Origin: Flavonifractor sp. An82
GTDB taxonomy: Bacteria; Bacillota; Clostridia; Oscillospirales; Oscillospiraceae
Reading direction: 5' to 3'
Length of the DNA: 64,000 bases
Assembly (NCBI RefSeq): GCF_002159265.1
Contig: NZ_NFHG01000017.1
Span: 1-64,000 of the forward strand
Shown: one piece after another, positions 46,890 to 55,488 of the stretch
Layout of the letters: the number at the start of each line of letters is the position of its first letter
Numbering within the stretch: the stretch's first letter is position 1
Translations under genes and position numbers: made by a program
Notes under the pieces: model-generated
What the model was told of the DNA's origin: nothing
Databases searched by the model: none
The model's input: only the letters and a program-made list of their open reading frames with translations

Positions 46890-47752
46890 CAGCTCCACCT
46901 CCGTTTCTCCATGGACTGTACCGCCAGAAACAGCGCCACAGCAATGACAGACAGGAAGTAAAGCGATGCGGTCAGATCAAACACTCCGTCTGCAAAGGCA
47001 TAAAACCGCTCAAAGACCGACAGCCCGTCCACCAGGTTGCTGAACAGGTTGGAAAAAGAATCGGGTACCAGCAGGTAGGCCACAAACAGGGCAACCTCCC
47101 CCGCAATGGCCACCACCAGCGCCGCGGGAGTGGACCGGGTAAAGATCCGCACCAGTCCGGCGACCACCAGCACCGTTACCAGCAGGGCGGCCAGGGAAGC
47201 TCCGGTGGAGTCGGGTACCATAGAGGACAAGTCAGACATGAAGTAGAGCAGCAGCATTACGCCGAAGCACAAACCGGCGGCCACCGCCTGATTCTCCGTC
47301 AGGGAGGAGATAAACAGCCCGATGGCGGCCAGGGCGGCAGACAGCAGGAAGAAGCCTGCCAGAGTCCCGTAGGCGGTAGGGAGAAATACGCTGCCGAAGT
47401 TGGACAGCAGCAGGGGATAGAGCCCCATGATCACGCAGGGGATGGCCACCACGGTGAGCATGGCCAGGTACTTGCCCAGCACTACCCGGGTCATACCCAG
47501 GGGCAGGGCGTAGAGCAGCTGGTCGGTCTTCTGCCGCCGTTCCTCCGCAATCACCCGCATGGTCAAAATGGGGATGGCAATAAGGAAAATGATGGTCATG
47601 GCCTGCAATACATATTCAAAGTTGGGATAGCCGGCGTCCAGGTTGTACACCATGGTATAGATGCCGGCAAAGACCAGCAGAAAGGCAATAAACACATAGG
47701 CAGTCATGCCCTGAAAGTAGGAGCGCAGCTCCCGCCGATAGATGGCTGTCAC
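46889..47752 (-). CDS. ABC-2 type permease (GldF-like)
   Basis: 287 aa with six predicted membrane helices. The start YRRELRSYFQGMTAYVFIAFLLVFAGIY and the conserved MRVIAEERRQKTDQLLYALPLGM loop are typical of the GldF/NosY-like ABC-2 family. The GTG start at 47752 overlaps the ATPase stop (GTGA) and follows GAGGAG. Confidence 0.92.
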   Translation of the reverse strand: MTAIYRRELRSYFQGMTAYVFIAFLLVFAGIYTMVYNLDAGYPNFEYVLQAMTIIFLIAIPILTMRVIAEERRQKTDQLLYALPLGMTRVVLGKYLAMLTVVAIPCVIMGLYPLLLSNFGSVFLPTAYGTLAGFFLLSAALAAIGLFISSLTENQAVAAGLCFGVMLLLYFMSDLSSMVPDSTGASLAALLVTVLVVAGLVRIFTRSTPAALVVAIAGEVALFVAYLLVPDSFSNLFSNLVDGLSVFERFYAFADGVFDLTASLYFLSVIAVALFLAVQSMEKRRWS

Positions 47753-48768
47753 GGCTCCTCACCCCCCTCTTCTTCCGGCTCACTCTCCGGCAGGTCCTGG
47801 GCGTCGTCCGCTTGCTCCTGGGACACCTGCTCCGCCCCGTCGGCGGCGGTGAGCTCCAGGAATACGTCCTCCAGACTGGCCTTCTTCCGGTCCATTCGGA
47901 GGATAGGCAGCCCCGCCCCCGCGCAGGCGTAGAATACCCGCTCGCTCACCTCGTCGGTGGCCTCGGTCTCCAGGGAGACCTGAATCCTTCCCTCCTCGTC
48001 GGGGCGGCAGGTCAGAGAGGCTACACCCTCCAGCGCAGCCAGCGCATCTCGGGCCGCCTCTTCTCCGCCCTTGAGGGTCAGCTCCAGGGTGGTAGCCCCG
48101 GCGAAGAGCTTTTCCAGGTTGTCCGGGGTATCGCTGGCCACCAGCTTACCCTTGGACAGGATCATGATCTGGCCGCACACCGCCCGCACCTCGGACAGGA
48201 TGTGGCTGCTGAGGATGACGGTGTGCTCCTTGCCCAGCTCCTGGATCAGATCCCGGATCTCAATGATCTGAATGGGGTCCAGACCCACCGTGGGTTCGTC
48301 CAGGATAATGACATGGGGGTCCCCCAGCAGGGCCTGGGCAATGCCCACCCGCTGCTTGTAGCCCTTGGACAGGTTTTTGATCAGCCGGTCCCGGACGCCG
48401 CCGATCTGGGTCACCTCCATGGCCCGGTCCAGCTGGGCGCCCCGGGCCTTCCGGTCCACATCCTTGGCCTGAGCCACAAACTCCAGGTATTCCCGGGGCG
48501 TCATATCCGGGTAGACCGGCGGCTGCTCCGGCAGATAGCCGATGAGGGCCTTGGCCTTGGCCGGCTCCTCAAAGATATCATAGCCGTCAATGCGGACAGT
48601 CCCCTCCGTGGCCGCCAGGCAGCCCGTCATGATGTTCATGGTGGTGGACTTGCCCGCACCGTTGGGCCCCAGGAAGCCGTAGATCTGTCCCGGTTCCACC
48701 GTCAGATTCAGGTCGGACAATGCCGTATGGCTGCCGTACCGCTTGGTGAGATGGTCGATCTCAATCAA
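47749..48768 (-). CDS. ABC transporter ATPase (GldA-like)
   Basis: 339 aa. Walker A GPNGAGKST, signature LSKGYKQRVGIAQALLG, Walker B VIILDEPTVGLDP, switch His in LSSHILSEV. An additional C-terminal domain (about 215-300) is of the type seen in exporter ATPases, followed by an acidic tail (ADGAEQVSQEQADDAQDLPESEPEEEGGEEP). The start is TTG at 48768 after AAGGAGGGAACGCAT. First gene of the four; a TATAAT at 48822-48817 has no good -35. Confidence 0.93.
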   Translation of the reverse strand: MIEIDHLTKRYGSHTALSDLNLTVEPGQIYGFLGPNGAGKSTTMNIMTGCLAATEGTVRIDGYDIFEEPAKAKALIGYLPEQPPVYPDMTPREYLEFVAQAKDVDRKARGAQLDRAMEVTQIGGVRDRLIKNLSKGYKQRVGIAQALLGDPHVIILDEPTVGLDPIQIIEIRDLIQELGKEHTVILSSHILSEVRAVCGQIMILSKGKLVASDTPDNLEKLFAGATTLELTLKGGEEAARDALAALEGVASLTCRPDEEGRIQVSLETEATDEVSERVFYACAGAGLPILRMDRKKASLEDVFLELTAADGAEQVSQEQADDAQDLPESEPEEEGGEEP

Positions 48769-48958
48769 ATGCGTTCCCTCCTTACGCGTACCGCGGTAAC
48801 ACGGACGCTGCCCCCAATTATAGGGTGCTTACTTAAAAGCAATCTGAAAAAGACTGGGGCAAGGGGAAAAATTTGCAGTTTGTTCAAAAACAAGCCATAT
48901 TTCTGGCACAGCTGCCCATTACACTGGAGTCACTTTGCAGACAGAGGTGGACACAGCA

Positions 48959-49633
48959 ATGAAGATCCTGGTAGCAGACGACGAGCGGGACATGGCTGAC
49001 GCACTGGAGGCCATGCTCCGGCGGGAGCACTATTCCGTGGAGGCGGTATACAACGGGCGGGACGCCCTGGACTACGGGCTGTCCGGCCTGTATGACTGTC
49101 TGGTGCTGGACCTGATGATGCCCGGCATAGATGGGTTGGAGGTCCTCACCACCCTGCGGGAGCACGGCATAGACACCCCCATCCTTCTGCTCACCGCCCG
49201 GGGGGAGATCCCAGACCGTATCCGCGGTCTGGATGCCGGTGCCGACGATTATCTCACCAAGCCCTTCGCCATGGGGGAGCTCACCGCCCGGGTGCGGGCC
49301 CTGACTCGTCGGAGGAACAATATTGCCCCCGACCGGCTGACGGTGGGGGACCTGACCCTGGACCGGACTACCTTTGAGCTCTCCGCCCACGGCTCCTCCC
49401 TTCGGCTGGCCGGTAAGGAGTACCAGCTGCTGGAGCTGCTCATGCGTAAGCCCGGTCTTCGGCTGTCCACCGAACAGCTGATGGAGCGGATCTGGGGCTG
49501 TGACAGCGACGCCGACGTCAGCGTGGTTTGGGCCAATATCTCCTTCCTCCGCCGCAAGCTGGAGCGCCTTCATGCCCAAGTAAAGATCACTGCCAGCCGC
49601 GGCCTGGGTTATGCTGTGGAGGCAATCCGTTGA
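48959..49633 (+). CDS. OmpR-family response regulator
   Basis: 224 aa. Receiver domain with the acidic pocket (VADDERD), phospho-acceptor Asp in CLVLDLMMPG (near 51) and Lys in YLTKPF; then a winged-helix DNA-binding domain (about 125-222: DRLTVGDLTLDRTTFELSAHG...RKPGLRLSTEQLMERIWG). ATG 48959 after AGAGGTGG. The stop overlaps the start of its kinase. Divergent from the ABC system, which could be its target. Confidence 0.95.
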   Translation: MKILVADDERDMADALEAMLRREHYSVEAVYNGRDALDYGLSGLYDCLVLDLMMPGIDGLEVLTTLREHGIDTPILLLTARGEIPDRIRGLDAGADDYLTKPFAMGELTARVRALTRRRNNIAPDRLTVGDLTLDRTTFELSAHGSSLRLAGKEYQLLELLMRKPGLRLSTEQLMERIWGCDSDADVSVVWANISFLRRKLERLHAQVKITASRGLGYAVEAIR

Positions 49634-50859
49634 TCCGCTCTCTGCGGCGCCGTTTTCTGGTGATCGCCATGCTCTCCCTGGCCGGGACCCTCTTCCTGCT
49701 CTGTCTGGCCATCAATCTGGGCTACCGCCTTGTCAGCACCCACCGGGCGGACACCGTGATTGGCACCCTCCATCAAAACGCCGGCTCCTTCCCCAGCCCG
49801 GAGGAGGTACCTCCGGACCCCGGCGCCCACAGCGGTTTTCTGCTTACCCAGGAGACTCCCTTTGAGACCCGCTATTTCACCGTTCATCTCTCATCGGACG
49901 GAACACAGATGGACGTAAACGCCGACCACATCGCTGCCCTGGACCCCGACATGGTGGCGGACCGGGTGGAGGAGATACTGGACAGCGGCAAGGCCTCCGG
50001 CTATCTGGGATATTATCGTTATGGTGTGTTTGAGGAGGAGGATGGCATTACCATTATCGGCCTGGACTGCTTCTTGCAGCTACAGGCGGTAGGCAGTGTG
50101 CTGCGCATCACCGTGCTGGCCTCCCTGGCCTGTATCGCCATCGTTTTTGTACTGCTGGTGCTCCTCTCCCGGCGGGCGGTCCGCCCCTTCGCGGAGAACC
50201 TGGAAAAGCAGCGGCAGTTTGTCACCGACGCCTCCCATGAGCTGAAGACCCCCCTGGCCATTATCTCTGCCAATACCGGACTGCTGGAGGCTACTCTGGG
50301 CGACAACCGCTGGCTGGCGAGCACACAGGCTCAGATCACCCGTCTGGACCGGCTGATCCATCACCTGATCGAACTGGCCCGCACCGAAGAAGCCCTACCT
50401 GACGAAGAGCTGGAGCCGGTGGATCTCAGTCAGCTGGCGGAGGATGCCGTTCAGGATTTCCAGCCTCTGGCGGAGGCCGCCGGCAAAACCCTGGATGCCG
50501 CCATACAGCCCGGTCTGGTGATCCGGGGTTCCGGAGGAAATCTGGCCCGGCTGTGCGGCCTGCTGCTGGACAATAGCGTCAAGTATTGTGACCCCGGCGG
50601 CCATATCCGCCTGGCCCTGTCCCGGCGGGGACGGGGCGTGCAGCTCACCCTGTCCAATCCCTGCGCCAGTCTGGACCCGTCAGTCATTCCCAAGCTGTTT
50701 GATCGTTTTTACCGGGCGGACAACTCCCGGGCCCGAGACAGCGGCGGCTGCGGTATCGGTCTGTCCACCGCCCGGGCCATTGTCCAGCGGCACAGGGGCA
50801 AGCTCACCGCCCGGGGCATGGACGGCGGCATCCAGTTTACCGCCTTTTTCCCCCTCTGA
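49630..50859 (+). CDS. Sensor histidine kinase
   Basis: 409 aa. Two TM helices (about 9-30 and 156-178) flank an extracellular domain of about 125 residues. HisKA box TDASHELKTPLAIISAN, then HATPase with N box (CGLLLDNSVKYCDPGG), G1-like and G2 motifs (DNSRARDSGGCGIGLSTARAIVQRHRG). The TTG start (49630) overlaps the regulator stop (TTGA) and has GGAGG 5 nt upstream. Its signal is unknown; no HAMP domain is obvious. Confidence 0.94.
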   Translation: MIRSLRRRFLVIAMLSLAGTLFLLCLAINLGYRLVSTHRADTVIGTLHQNAGSFPSPEEVPPDPGAHSGFLLTQETPFETRYFTVHLSSDGTQMDVNADHIAALDPDMVADRVEEILDSGKASGYLGYYRYGVFEEEDGITIIGLDCFLQLQAVGSVLRITVLASLACIAIVFVLLVLLSRRAVRPFAENLEKQRQFVTDASHELKTPLAIISANTGLLEATLGDNRWLASTQAQITRLDRLIHHLIELARTEEALPDEELEPVDLSQLAEDAVQDFQPLAEAAGKTLDAAIQPGLVIRGSGGNLARLCGLLLDNSVKYCDPGGHIRLALSRRGRGVQLTLSNPCASLDPSVIPKLFDRFYRADNSRARDSGGCGIGLSTARAIVQRHRGKLTARGMDGGIQFTAFFPL

Positions 50860-50874
50860 TCCGCCCCTGCCGGG

Positions 50875-50902
50875 TTGCCAGCAGGAAAGATTGTGGTATA
50901 AT
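50875..50902 (+). promoter_or_regulatory. yaaA promoter
   Basis: TTGCCA (50875-50880), 16-bp spacer, extended -10 TGGTATAAT (TATAAT 50897-50902). Confidence 0.8.
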
Positions 50903-50933
50903 ATCAGAGGAATTTTCATCCGGAGGTAACGCC

Positions 50934-51683
50934 ATGCGCATCCTCATCTCTCCCGCCAAGAAAATGCGGGTAGACACCGACAGCTTTGCCGCCCCCACCC
51001 TTCCCGCCTTTCTTCCAGAGACGGAGAAGTTGCTGGCCGCCCTGCGGACCATGAGCCCCACCCAGCTGCAAAAGCTGTGGAAGTGCAACGACTCCATTGC
51101 AGCCCTCAATCAGGCCCGACTGGAGACCATGGACCTCCACCGGCAGCTTACCCCTGCCATTCTGTCCTACGAGGGCATTCAGTACCAGTACATGGCCCCC
51201 GGCGTCTTTGACCGGCCTGCTTTGGACTATATCGCCGCACATCTGCGCATCCTCTCCGGCTTTTACGGCCTCCTGCGGCCCTTTGACGGGGTCACCCCCT
51301 ACCGTCTGGAGATGGCCGCTCCCCTGTCTGCGGACGGAGCAAAGGACCTGTACGCCTTCTGGGGGGACAAGCTGGCCCGTGCTCTGGCGGAGGAAACCGA
51401 TCTGGTGGTCAATCTGGCCTCCAAGGAGTACAGCAAGGCGGTACTCCCTCACCTGCCCGCCCATATCCATGTGCTGACCTGCACCTTTGGTGAGCAAAAG
51501 GGGGACAAGGTGGTGGAAAAGGGCACTATGTGCAAAATGGCCCGGGGCGAGATGGTGCGCTGGATGGCGGAGCATCACGCCCAGCAGGCGGAAACCCTTC
51601 AGCATTTTGACCGGCTGGGCTACCGTTTCTCTCCCGCCCACTCCCGGGCGGAACACTATGTCTTTTTGAAGGAGGATATTTGA
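50934..51683 (+). CDS. yaaA: Peroxide stress protein YaaA
   Basis: 249 aa, full-length YaaA/DUF328 (MRILISPAKKM, YQYMAPGVFD, LRILSGFYGLLRPFDGVTPYRLEM, VVNLASKEYSKAV, FGEQKGDKVVEKGTMCKMARG). In E. coli YaaA lowers intracellular iron during hydrogen peroxide stress. ATG after CGGAGGTAACGCC. It shares an operon with the peroxiredoxin 1 bp downstream, which supports a peroxide-defence role. Confidence 0.95.
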   Translation: MRILISPAKKMRVDTDSFAAPTLPAFLPETEKLLAALRTMSPTQLQKLWKCNDSIAALNQARLETMDLHRQLTPAILSYEGIQYQYMAPGVFDRPALDYIAAHLRILSGFYGLLRPFDGVTPYRLEMAAPLSADGAKDLYAFWGDKLARALAEETDLVVNLASKEYSKAVLPHLPAHIHVLTCTFGEQKGDKVVEKGTMCKMARGEMVRWMAEHHAQQAETLQHFDRLGYRFSPAHSRAEHYVFLKEDI

Positions 51684-51684
51684 T

Positions 51685-52143
51685 ATGCTGGAAGTCGGAG
51701 CCCGTGCGCCGGACTTTACCCTGCCGGACAAGGACGGCAACCCCGTCACCCTGTCCAGTTTTCTGGGCAAGCGAGTGGTGGTCTATTTCTATCCCCGGGA
51801 CAACACCCCCGGCTGCACCCGCCAGGCCTGCGGCTACGCCGCTGCCTATGATGAGTTCAAGGCCCTGGACACGGTAGTCATCGGCATCAGCAAGGACTCC
51901 GTGGCCTCCCACCAGAAGTTTGCCCAGAAGCATGAGCTGCCCTTCATTCTTCTCTCCGACCCGGAGCTCACCGCCATCCAGGCCTACGGGGTCTGGCAGG
52001 AGAAGAAGAACTACGGCAAGGTCAGCATGGGTGTGGTCCGCTCTACCTTTGTTATCGACGCCGACGGCGTTATTGAAAAGGTGATGCCCAAGGTCAAGCC
52101 GGACACCAACGCCGCCGACATTCTGGCCTATCTGAAAGGATAA
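51685..52143 (+). CDS. bcp: Thioredoxin-dependent peroxiredoxin (Bcp/PrxQ)
   Basis: 152 aa. Peroxidatic Cys44 and resolving Cys49 in NTPGCTRQACGY, the atypical 2-Cys PrxQ pattern. Reduces H2O2 and organic peroxides in the cytoplasm. ATG after AAGGAGGATATTTGAT inside the end of yaaA. A strong terminator follows. Confidence 0.96.
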   Translation: MLEVGARAPDFTLPDKDGNPVTLSSFLGKRVVVYFYPRDNTPGCTRQACGYAAAYDEFKALDTVVIGISKDSVASHQKFAQKHELPFILLSDPELTAIQAYGVWQEKKNYGKVSMGVVRSTFVIDADGVIEKVMPKVKPDTNAADILAYLKG

Positions 52144-52146
52144 AAG

Positions 52147-52188
52147 AAAGGTGCTTTGCGGACCTGTTGGTCCGCAAAGCACCTTTTT
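52147..52188 (+). terminator. Terminator after bcp
   Basis: 18-bp perfect stem (52147-52164 / 52169-52186) with tetraloop TGTT and a T-run. Confidence 0.93.
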
Positions 52189-52250
52189 ATAAAAGCAAAC
52201 GATATTCTGTCGTTCGGGCCGCCCGGCGCCGGCGCAATGCGCAAAAACAC

Positions 52251-52279
52251 TTGAACTTCCTTTGATTCCCTGCTATAAT
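52251..52279 (+). promoter_or_regulatory. Promoter of the 52.3-kb candidate RNA
   Basis: TTGAAC (52251-52256), 17-bp spacer, TATAAT (52274-52279). No ORF with a ribosome site follows for about 400 bp. Confidence 0.75.
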
Positions 52280-52285
52280 CGTCTC

Positions 52286-52520
52286 GAAAAACAAAAATGC
52301 GGCAGCTTGCGGGTGCGCCAACACCCGCAAGCCTGCGCAGGTGCTAGCCCACCTACACAACGGCCATCCGGCCGCACCGCATGGAACATTATACGACAAT
52401 CCGGCCCTTCTTTGCAAGGGGTGGTTTTGTTGTTATTCTTTCATGCATCTGTGTTGCATTGAGAAGGATGCTCCTTCTTACGCTGTGTAGGCTTTGCCCT
52501 GCACAGCGTTTTTGTTTTTC
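52286..52520 (+). ncRNA. Candidate structured non-coding RNA
   Basis: A closing stem ATGCGG/CCGCAT (52297-52302/52377-52382) encloses three hairpins: GCTTGCGGGTG/CACCCGCAAGC (52305-52315/52322-52332), AGGTG/CACCT (52339-52343/52350-52354) and CGGCC/GGCCG (52361-52365/52370-52374), a four-way junction with almost all bases accounted for. Downstream come CCCTT-CTTTGC-AAGGG and a T-rich run (about 52440), a hairpin AGAAGGA/TCCTTCT (52462-52478) and a true terminator ACGCTGTG/CACAGCGT + T5 (52480-52519). I cannot match it to SRP RNA, 6S RNA, RNase P, tmRNA or a known riboswitch. Confidence 0.6.
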
Positions 52521-52523
52521 GCC

Positions 52524-52557
52524 CAACCCCCGGGGGCGTAAGCCCCCGGGATGGTTG
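52524..52557 (+). other. GNRA-like hairpin before the membrane orphan gene
   Basis: CAACC + CCCGGGGGC-(GTAA)-GCCCCCGGG + GGTTG: a 9-bp GC stem with GTAA loop and an outer 5-bp stem. No T-run, so not a terminator. It stands about 120 bp upstream of the next ATG. The rest of 52558-52679 shows nothing clear. Confidence 0.6.
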
Positions 52558-52679
52558 AGGTGAAATTCAAGAAAGAAGGGAAGATTTGAGTATGAGACGC
52601 ACGCCAGGGATAATATGGGGTTCTCCCCACCGACCAACCGGCCGCCGCCCCGGGAAGCACAACTGTAGGAGGTGATGGC

Positions 52680-53168
52680 ATGGATGTTTACACAAAGAGA
52701 AAAGCTGTCCTGCTTCTCCTCGTGTTGGCCGGTTTTGTTTGTTATGCGTTGCCATTTGGCAGGGTCTCTTTCATCATCACGCTTGAATTTAGCGGCTGGG
52801 AATACCTCTCCCTTCTGTTCCGGTATTCTATGTATGAGGACATCCTGAATTTCTCTATCCTTCTAGCAGTGATTCTATTGGCCGTGGAGGCTATCCTGCT
52901 TGTCAGAGTAGACCTGCGCTTCTTGGAATCAAAACATAAATATAATGACTCCAGCAGTAAATATATTGCACTTCTTCCTGGAGTCGGCGCAGCCTTGCTG
53001 ACTGCTTGGTGTATAGGCTTCATGAGCGGTGAAGACAGCATGTTTGGCAAAATTGGCTTTGGTCTTTACCTTACTATAGCGGTGTATATTATCAACGCCG
53101 CCGCTGTCTATTTGGTTTTGCGGCGTCCAAAGCAAGTGGGCTTTTCTGTGCATACAAAGCAGAAATAA
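52680..53168 (+). CDS. Four-helix membrane protein, orphan
   Basis: 162 aa. Helices about 8-26 (VLLLLVLAGFVCYALPFG), 58-78 (FSILLAVILLAVEAILLVRV), 96-114 (IALLPGVGAALLTAWCIGF) and 125-148 (IGFGLYLTIAVYIINAAAVYLVL); short charged loops. ATG after GTAGGAGGTGATGGC. Codon use is visibly more AT-rich than in the neighbours (ATA, AAA, TTT frequent), which suggests recent acquisition. No family recognised. Confidence 0.75.
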   Translation: MDVYTKRKAVLLLLVLAGFVCYALPFGRVSFIITLEFSGWEYLSLLFRYSMYEDILNFSILLAVILLAVEAILLVRVDLRFLESKHKYNDSSSKYIALLPGVGAALLTAWCIGFMSGEDSMFGKIGFGLYLTIAVYIINAAAVYLVLRRPKQVGFSVHTKQK

Positions 53169-53225
53169 GAACTTTGGTCTGTTGCAAAATGCAGTTTTCA
53201 GACCTGGGAAGAAATTTGTGCATTT

Positions 53226-53272
53226 AAAAAGTGAGCGGGAACCGCTGTTTAGACGGTTCCCGCTCACTTTTT
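53226..53272. terminator. Bidirectional terminator
   Basis: AAAAAGTGAGCGGGAACCG / CGGTTCCCGCTCACTTTTT, 19-bp perfect stem; ends the membrane orphan and the converging transporter gene. Confidence 0.93.
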
Positions 53273-53323
53273 CTTTGACCTAATTTTCCAAAATTTTGTT
53301 TTGCGGCAGTCCCGTTTTGATCA

Positions 53324-53893
53324 TCAGTTGTGACTTTTCCGTCCATCCGGGCTAAATCCCGCTCGGGCTTCCGCATGGCTGAGCACCGGCAGCAGCACCG
53401 CGCACACCACAACGCCGGTCAGACCCTGTACCACGTTGAAGGGCACGCCTGCCAGCACTGCCGCCGCTGCTGCCGCCAGGCTGCTGCCTGCCAGAACCAT
53501 CATCCCTACCTCATAGAGGAAATAGCCGCCAACCATGACCGCCTCGGCGGGGAGTCCGCACAGAAGCACACCCAGCGGGACAGAGATATGGGCTTTCTTC
53601 CGGCAGAGCCCATACAGACACCCGCCCACCAGTGCCGTCAGCGCCTTGATGACAAAGGTCCCCGGCACCCACGCCGTGTAGCCGCCGAACAAGTCGGCCA
53701 GCATGGACCCGATTCCTGCCGCCGCCGCGCCCAGCCCGGGTCCCAGCAAAATGCCGCAGATCAGCACCATCCCATCCCCCAAATGGATATACCCCAAGGT
53801 GGGGGTGGGGATCCGGATCACCATGGTGGCAGCCGTGGTCAGCGCCGCCAGCAGGGCCGCCATGACCATACGCCTGGTTTTGAGGTTCGCCAT
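53324..53893 (-). CDS. ECF transporter substrate-binding (S) component
   Basis: 189-aa membrane protein with about six helices. LGYIHLGDGMVLICGILLGPGLGAAAAGIGSMLADLFGGY is the signature of the PF07155-like S components that bind vitamins or their precursors and share an EcfAA'T energiser encoded elsewhere. The substrate is not evident: no riboswitch of a known class is seen upstream. ATG 53893 with GGAAGGAAGGCG upstream. A TATACT at 53938-53933 could be its -10. Confidence 0.85.
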   Translation of the reverse strand: MANLKTRRMVMAALLAALTTAATMVIRIPTPTLGYIHLGDGMVLICGILLGPGLGAAAAGIGSMLADLFGGYTAWVPGTFVIKALTALVGGCLYGLCRKKAHISVPLGVLLCGLPAEAVMVGGYFLYEVGMMVLAGSSLAAAAAAVLAGVPFNVVQGLTGVVVCAVLLPVLSHAEARAGFSPDGRKSHN

Positions 53894-53942
53894 ACAGAAA
53901 CGCCTTCCTTCCGTTTTTTATCTGTGCCCCCAGTATAGGTCG

Positions 53943-53994
53943 AATCTGATCTTTTTAAAATAGCCAATTTTAATCTATTTTATAAGGTCAGATT
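53943..53994. repeat. Nested inverted repeat upstream of the S-component gene
   Basis: Outer arms AATCTGATC/GGTCAGATT (53943-53951/53986-53994) and inner arms AAAATAG/CTATTTT (53957-53963/53975-53981). It covers the -35 region of the leftward promoter, so operator function is plausible. Confidence 0.5.
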
Positions 53995-54020
53995 TGATAA
54001 GATATTTTAGCTGCCACCAT

Positions 54021-54054
54021 AAAACAGAGCCCGCCGGCATACCGGCGGGCTCTG
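54021..54054 (-). terminator. Terminator of cysE-cysS
   Basis: CAGAGCCCGCCGG / CCGGCGGGCTCTG with loop of about four bases, followed on the minus strand by TTTT. Confidence 0.9.
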
Positions 54055-54065
54055 CGTATTTCGGA

Positions 54066-55475
54066 TTATACCCGGGTCCAGGTGGTCCCTTCCTTGCTGT
54101 CCTTGATCTCTACGCCCATCTCTTTGAGCTGATCACGAATGGCGTCTGCAGTGGCCCAGTCCTTGGCCTTCTTGGCCTCCAGGCGCTTGGCAATGAGAGC
54201 CTCGATCTCCTCGGCCCCCTCCACCGGAGCGGCCTCCTTCTCCTTGAGGGCAGCTGCCTTGTCCAGCAGACTCAGGCCCAGCACCTGGTCAAAGCTGGCG
54301 ATGAGGGCCCGCTTGGTGGCATCGTTGGTATCCGCCTTGAGCACGTCATACAGGGCGGTAACACCCAGAGAGGTGTTCAGATCGTTGCCCACCGCTTCAA
54401 TGAAGGCCGCCTTGTACTGATCGAACACGGCCTGATCCACGTCGCCGTCCTCGGCCAGCGCGGCCACACGGGCCACCAGCTTGTCGTAGGCCACCTTGGC
54501 GTTGTCCAGGTTCTCCCAGGAGAACACCAGGCCCTTGCGGTAGTGGGACTGGAGGCAGAAGAAGCGGTAGACCAGAGGATCGTACCCCTTCTCCTCCAGC
54601 AGGGAGACGGTGAGGAACTCGCCGCTGGACTTGCTCATCTTGCCGGAGTTGGTGTTCAGGTGATGGACGTGCATCCAGTATTTGCACCAGGGGTGGCCCA
54701 GATAGGCCTCCGACTGGGCAATCTCGTTGGTATGGTGGGGGAAGGCGTTGTCGATGCCGCCGCAGTGGATATCCAGATACTCGCCTGCATACTTCATGGA
54801 GATGCAGGAGCACTCAATGTGCCAGCCGGGATAGCCCACGCCCCAGGGGGAATCCCACTTCAGGGCCTGATCCTCAAACTTGGACTTGGTGAACCACAGC
54901 ACAAAGTCGTTCTTATTGCGCTTGTTCAGGTCCTCCTCCACGCCCTCACGGACGCCTACCGCCAGGTCCTCCTCGTCGTGGTCGTTGAACACATAGTATT
55001 TCTCCAGTTTGGAGGTGTCAAAGTACACGTTGCCGCCGGCCACATAGGCATAGCCGGTGTCCAGCAGCTTGGTGATGACCTTGATATAGTCGTCGATCAT
55101 ACCGGTGGCGGGCTGCACCACCTCGGGGTACTTGATGTTCAGCTTCTTGCAGTCGGCAAAGAAAGCGTCAGTGTAGAACTGAGCGATCTCCATCACGCTC
55201 TTGTGCTCCCGCTTGGCGCCCTTTAACATCTTGTCCTCACCGGTGTCGGCGTCGGAGGCCAGGTGGCCCACGTCGGTGATGTTCATGATGCGCTTTACGT
55301 CATAGCCCTCATAGCGGAGGAATTTTTCCAGCACGTCCTCCATCAGATAGCTGCGCAGGTTGCCGATATGGGCAAAGTGATACACGGTGGGGCCGCAGGT
55401 GTACATGGACACCTTGCCGGGCTCATGGGGAACAAACTCTTCTTTTTTGCGGCTTGCGGAGTTATACAGTTTCAT
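54066..55475 (-). CDS. cysS: Cysteinyl-tRNA synthetase
   Basis: 469 aa. Class I synthetase: HIGH-like motif FAHIGNLRSYL, zinc-site Cys28 region (YTCGPTVYHFAH), GWHIECSCISMKY and HCGGIDNAFPHHTNEIAQ, KMSKS at GKMSKSSGEF. Charging of tRNA-Cys. Start at ATG 55475 after AAGGAGCGAATTACC; the longer open frame begins inside cysE. It lies 13 bp behind cysE and shares its T-box. Confidence 0.97.
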   Translation of the reverse strand: MKLYNSASRKKEEFVPHEPGKVSMYTCGPTVYHFAHIGNLRSYLMEDVLEKFLRYEGYDVKRIMNITDVGHLASDADTGEDKMLKGAKREHKSVMEIAQFYTDAFFADCKKLNIKYPEVVQPATGMIDDYIKVITKLLDTGYAYVAGGNVYFDTSKLEKYYVFNDHDEEDLAVGVREGVEEDLNKRNKNDFVLWFTKSKFEDQALKWDSPWGVGYPGWHIECSCISMKYAGEYLDIHCGGIDNAFPHHTNEIAQSEAYLGHPWCKYWMHVHHLNTNSGKMSKSSGEFLTVSLLEEKGYDPLVYRFFCLQSHYRKGLVFSWENLDNAKVAYDKLVARVAALAEDGDVDQAVFDQYKAAFIEAVGNDLNTSLGVTALYDVLKADTNDATKRALIASFDQVLGLSLLDKAAALKEKEAAPVEGAEEIEALIAKRLEAKKAKDWATADAIRDQLKEMGVEIKDSKEGTTWTRV

Positions 55476-55488
55476 GGTAATTCGCTCC

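Noticed and set aside
52286-53168. Retron (structured RNA followed by reverse transcriptase)
   Set aside because: The downstream gene is a four-helix membrane protein without any reverse transcriptase motif.
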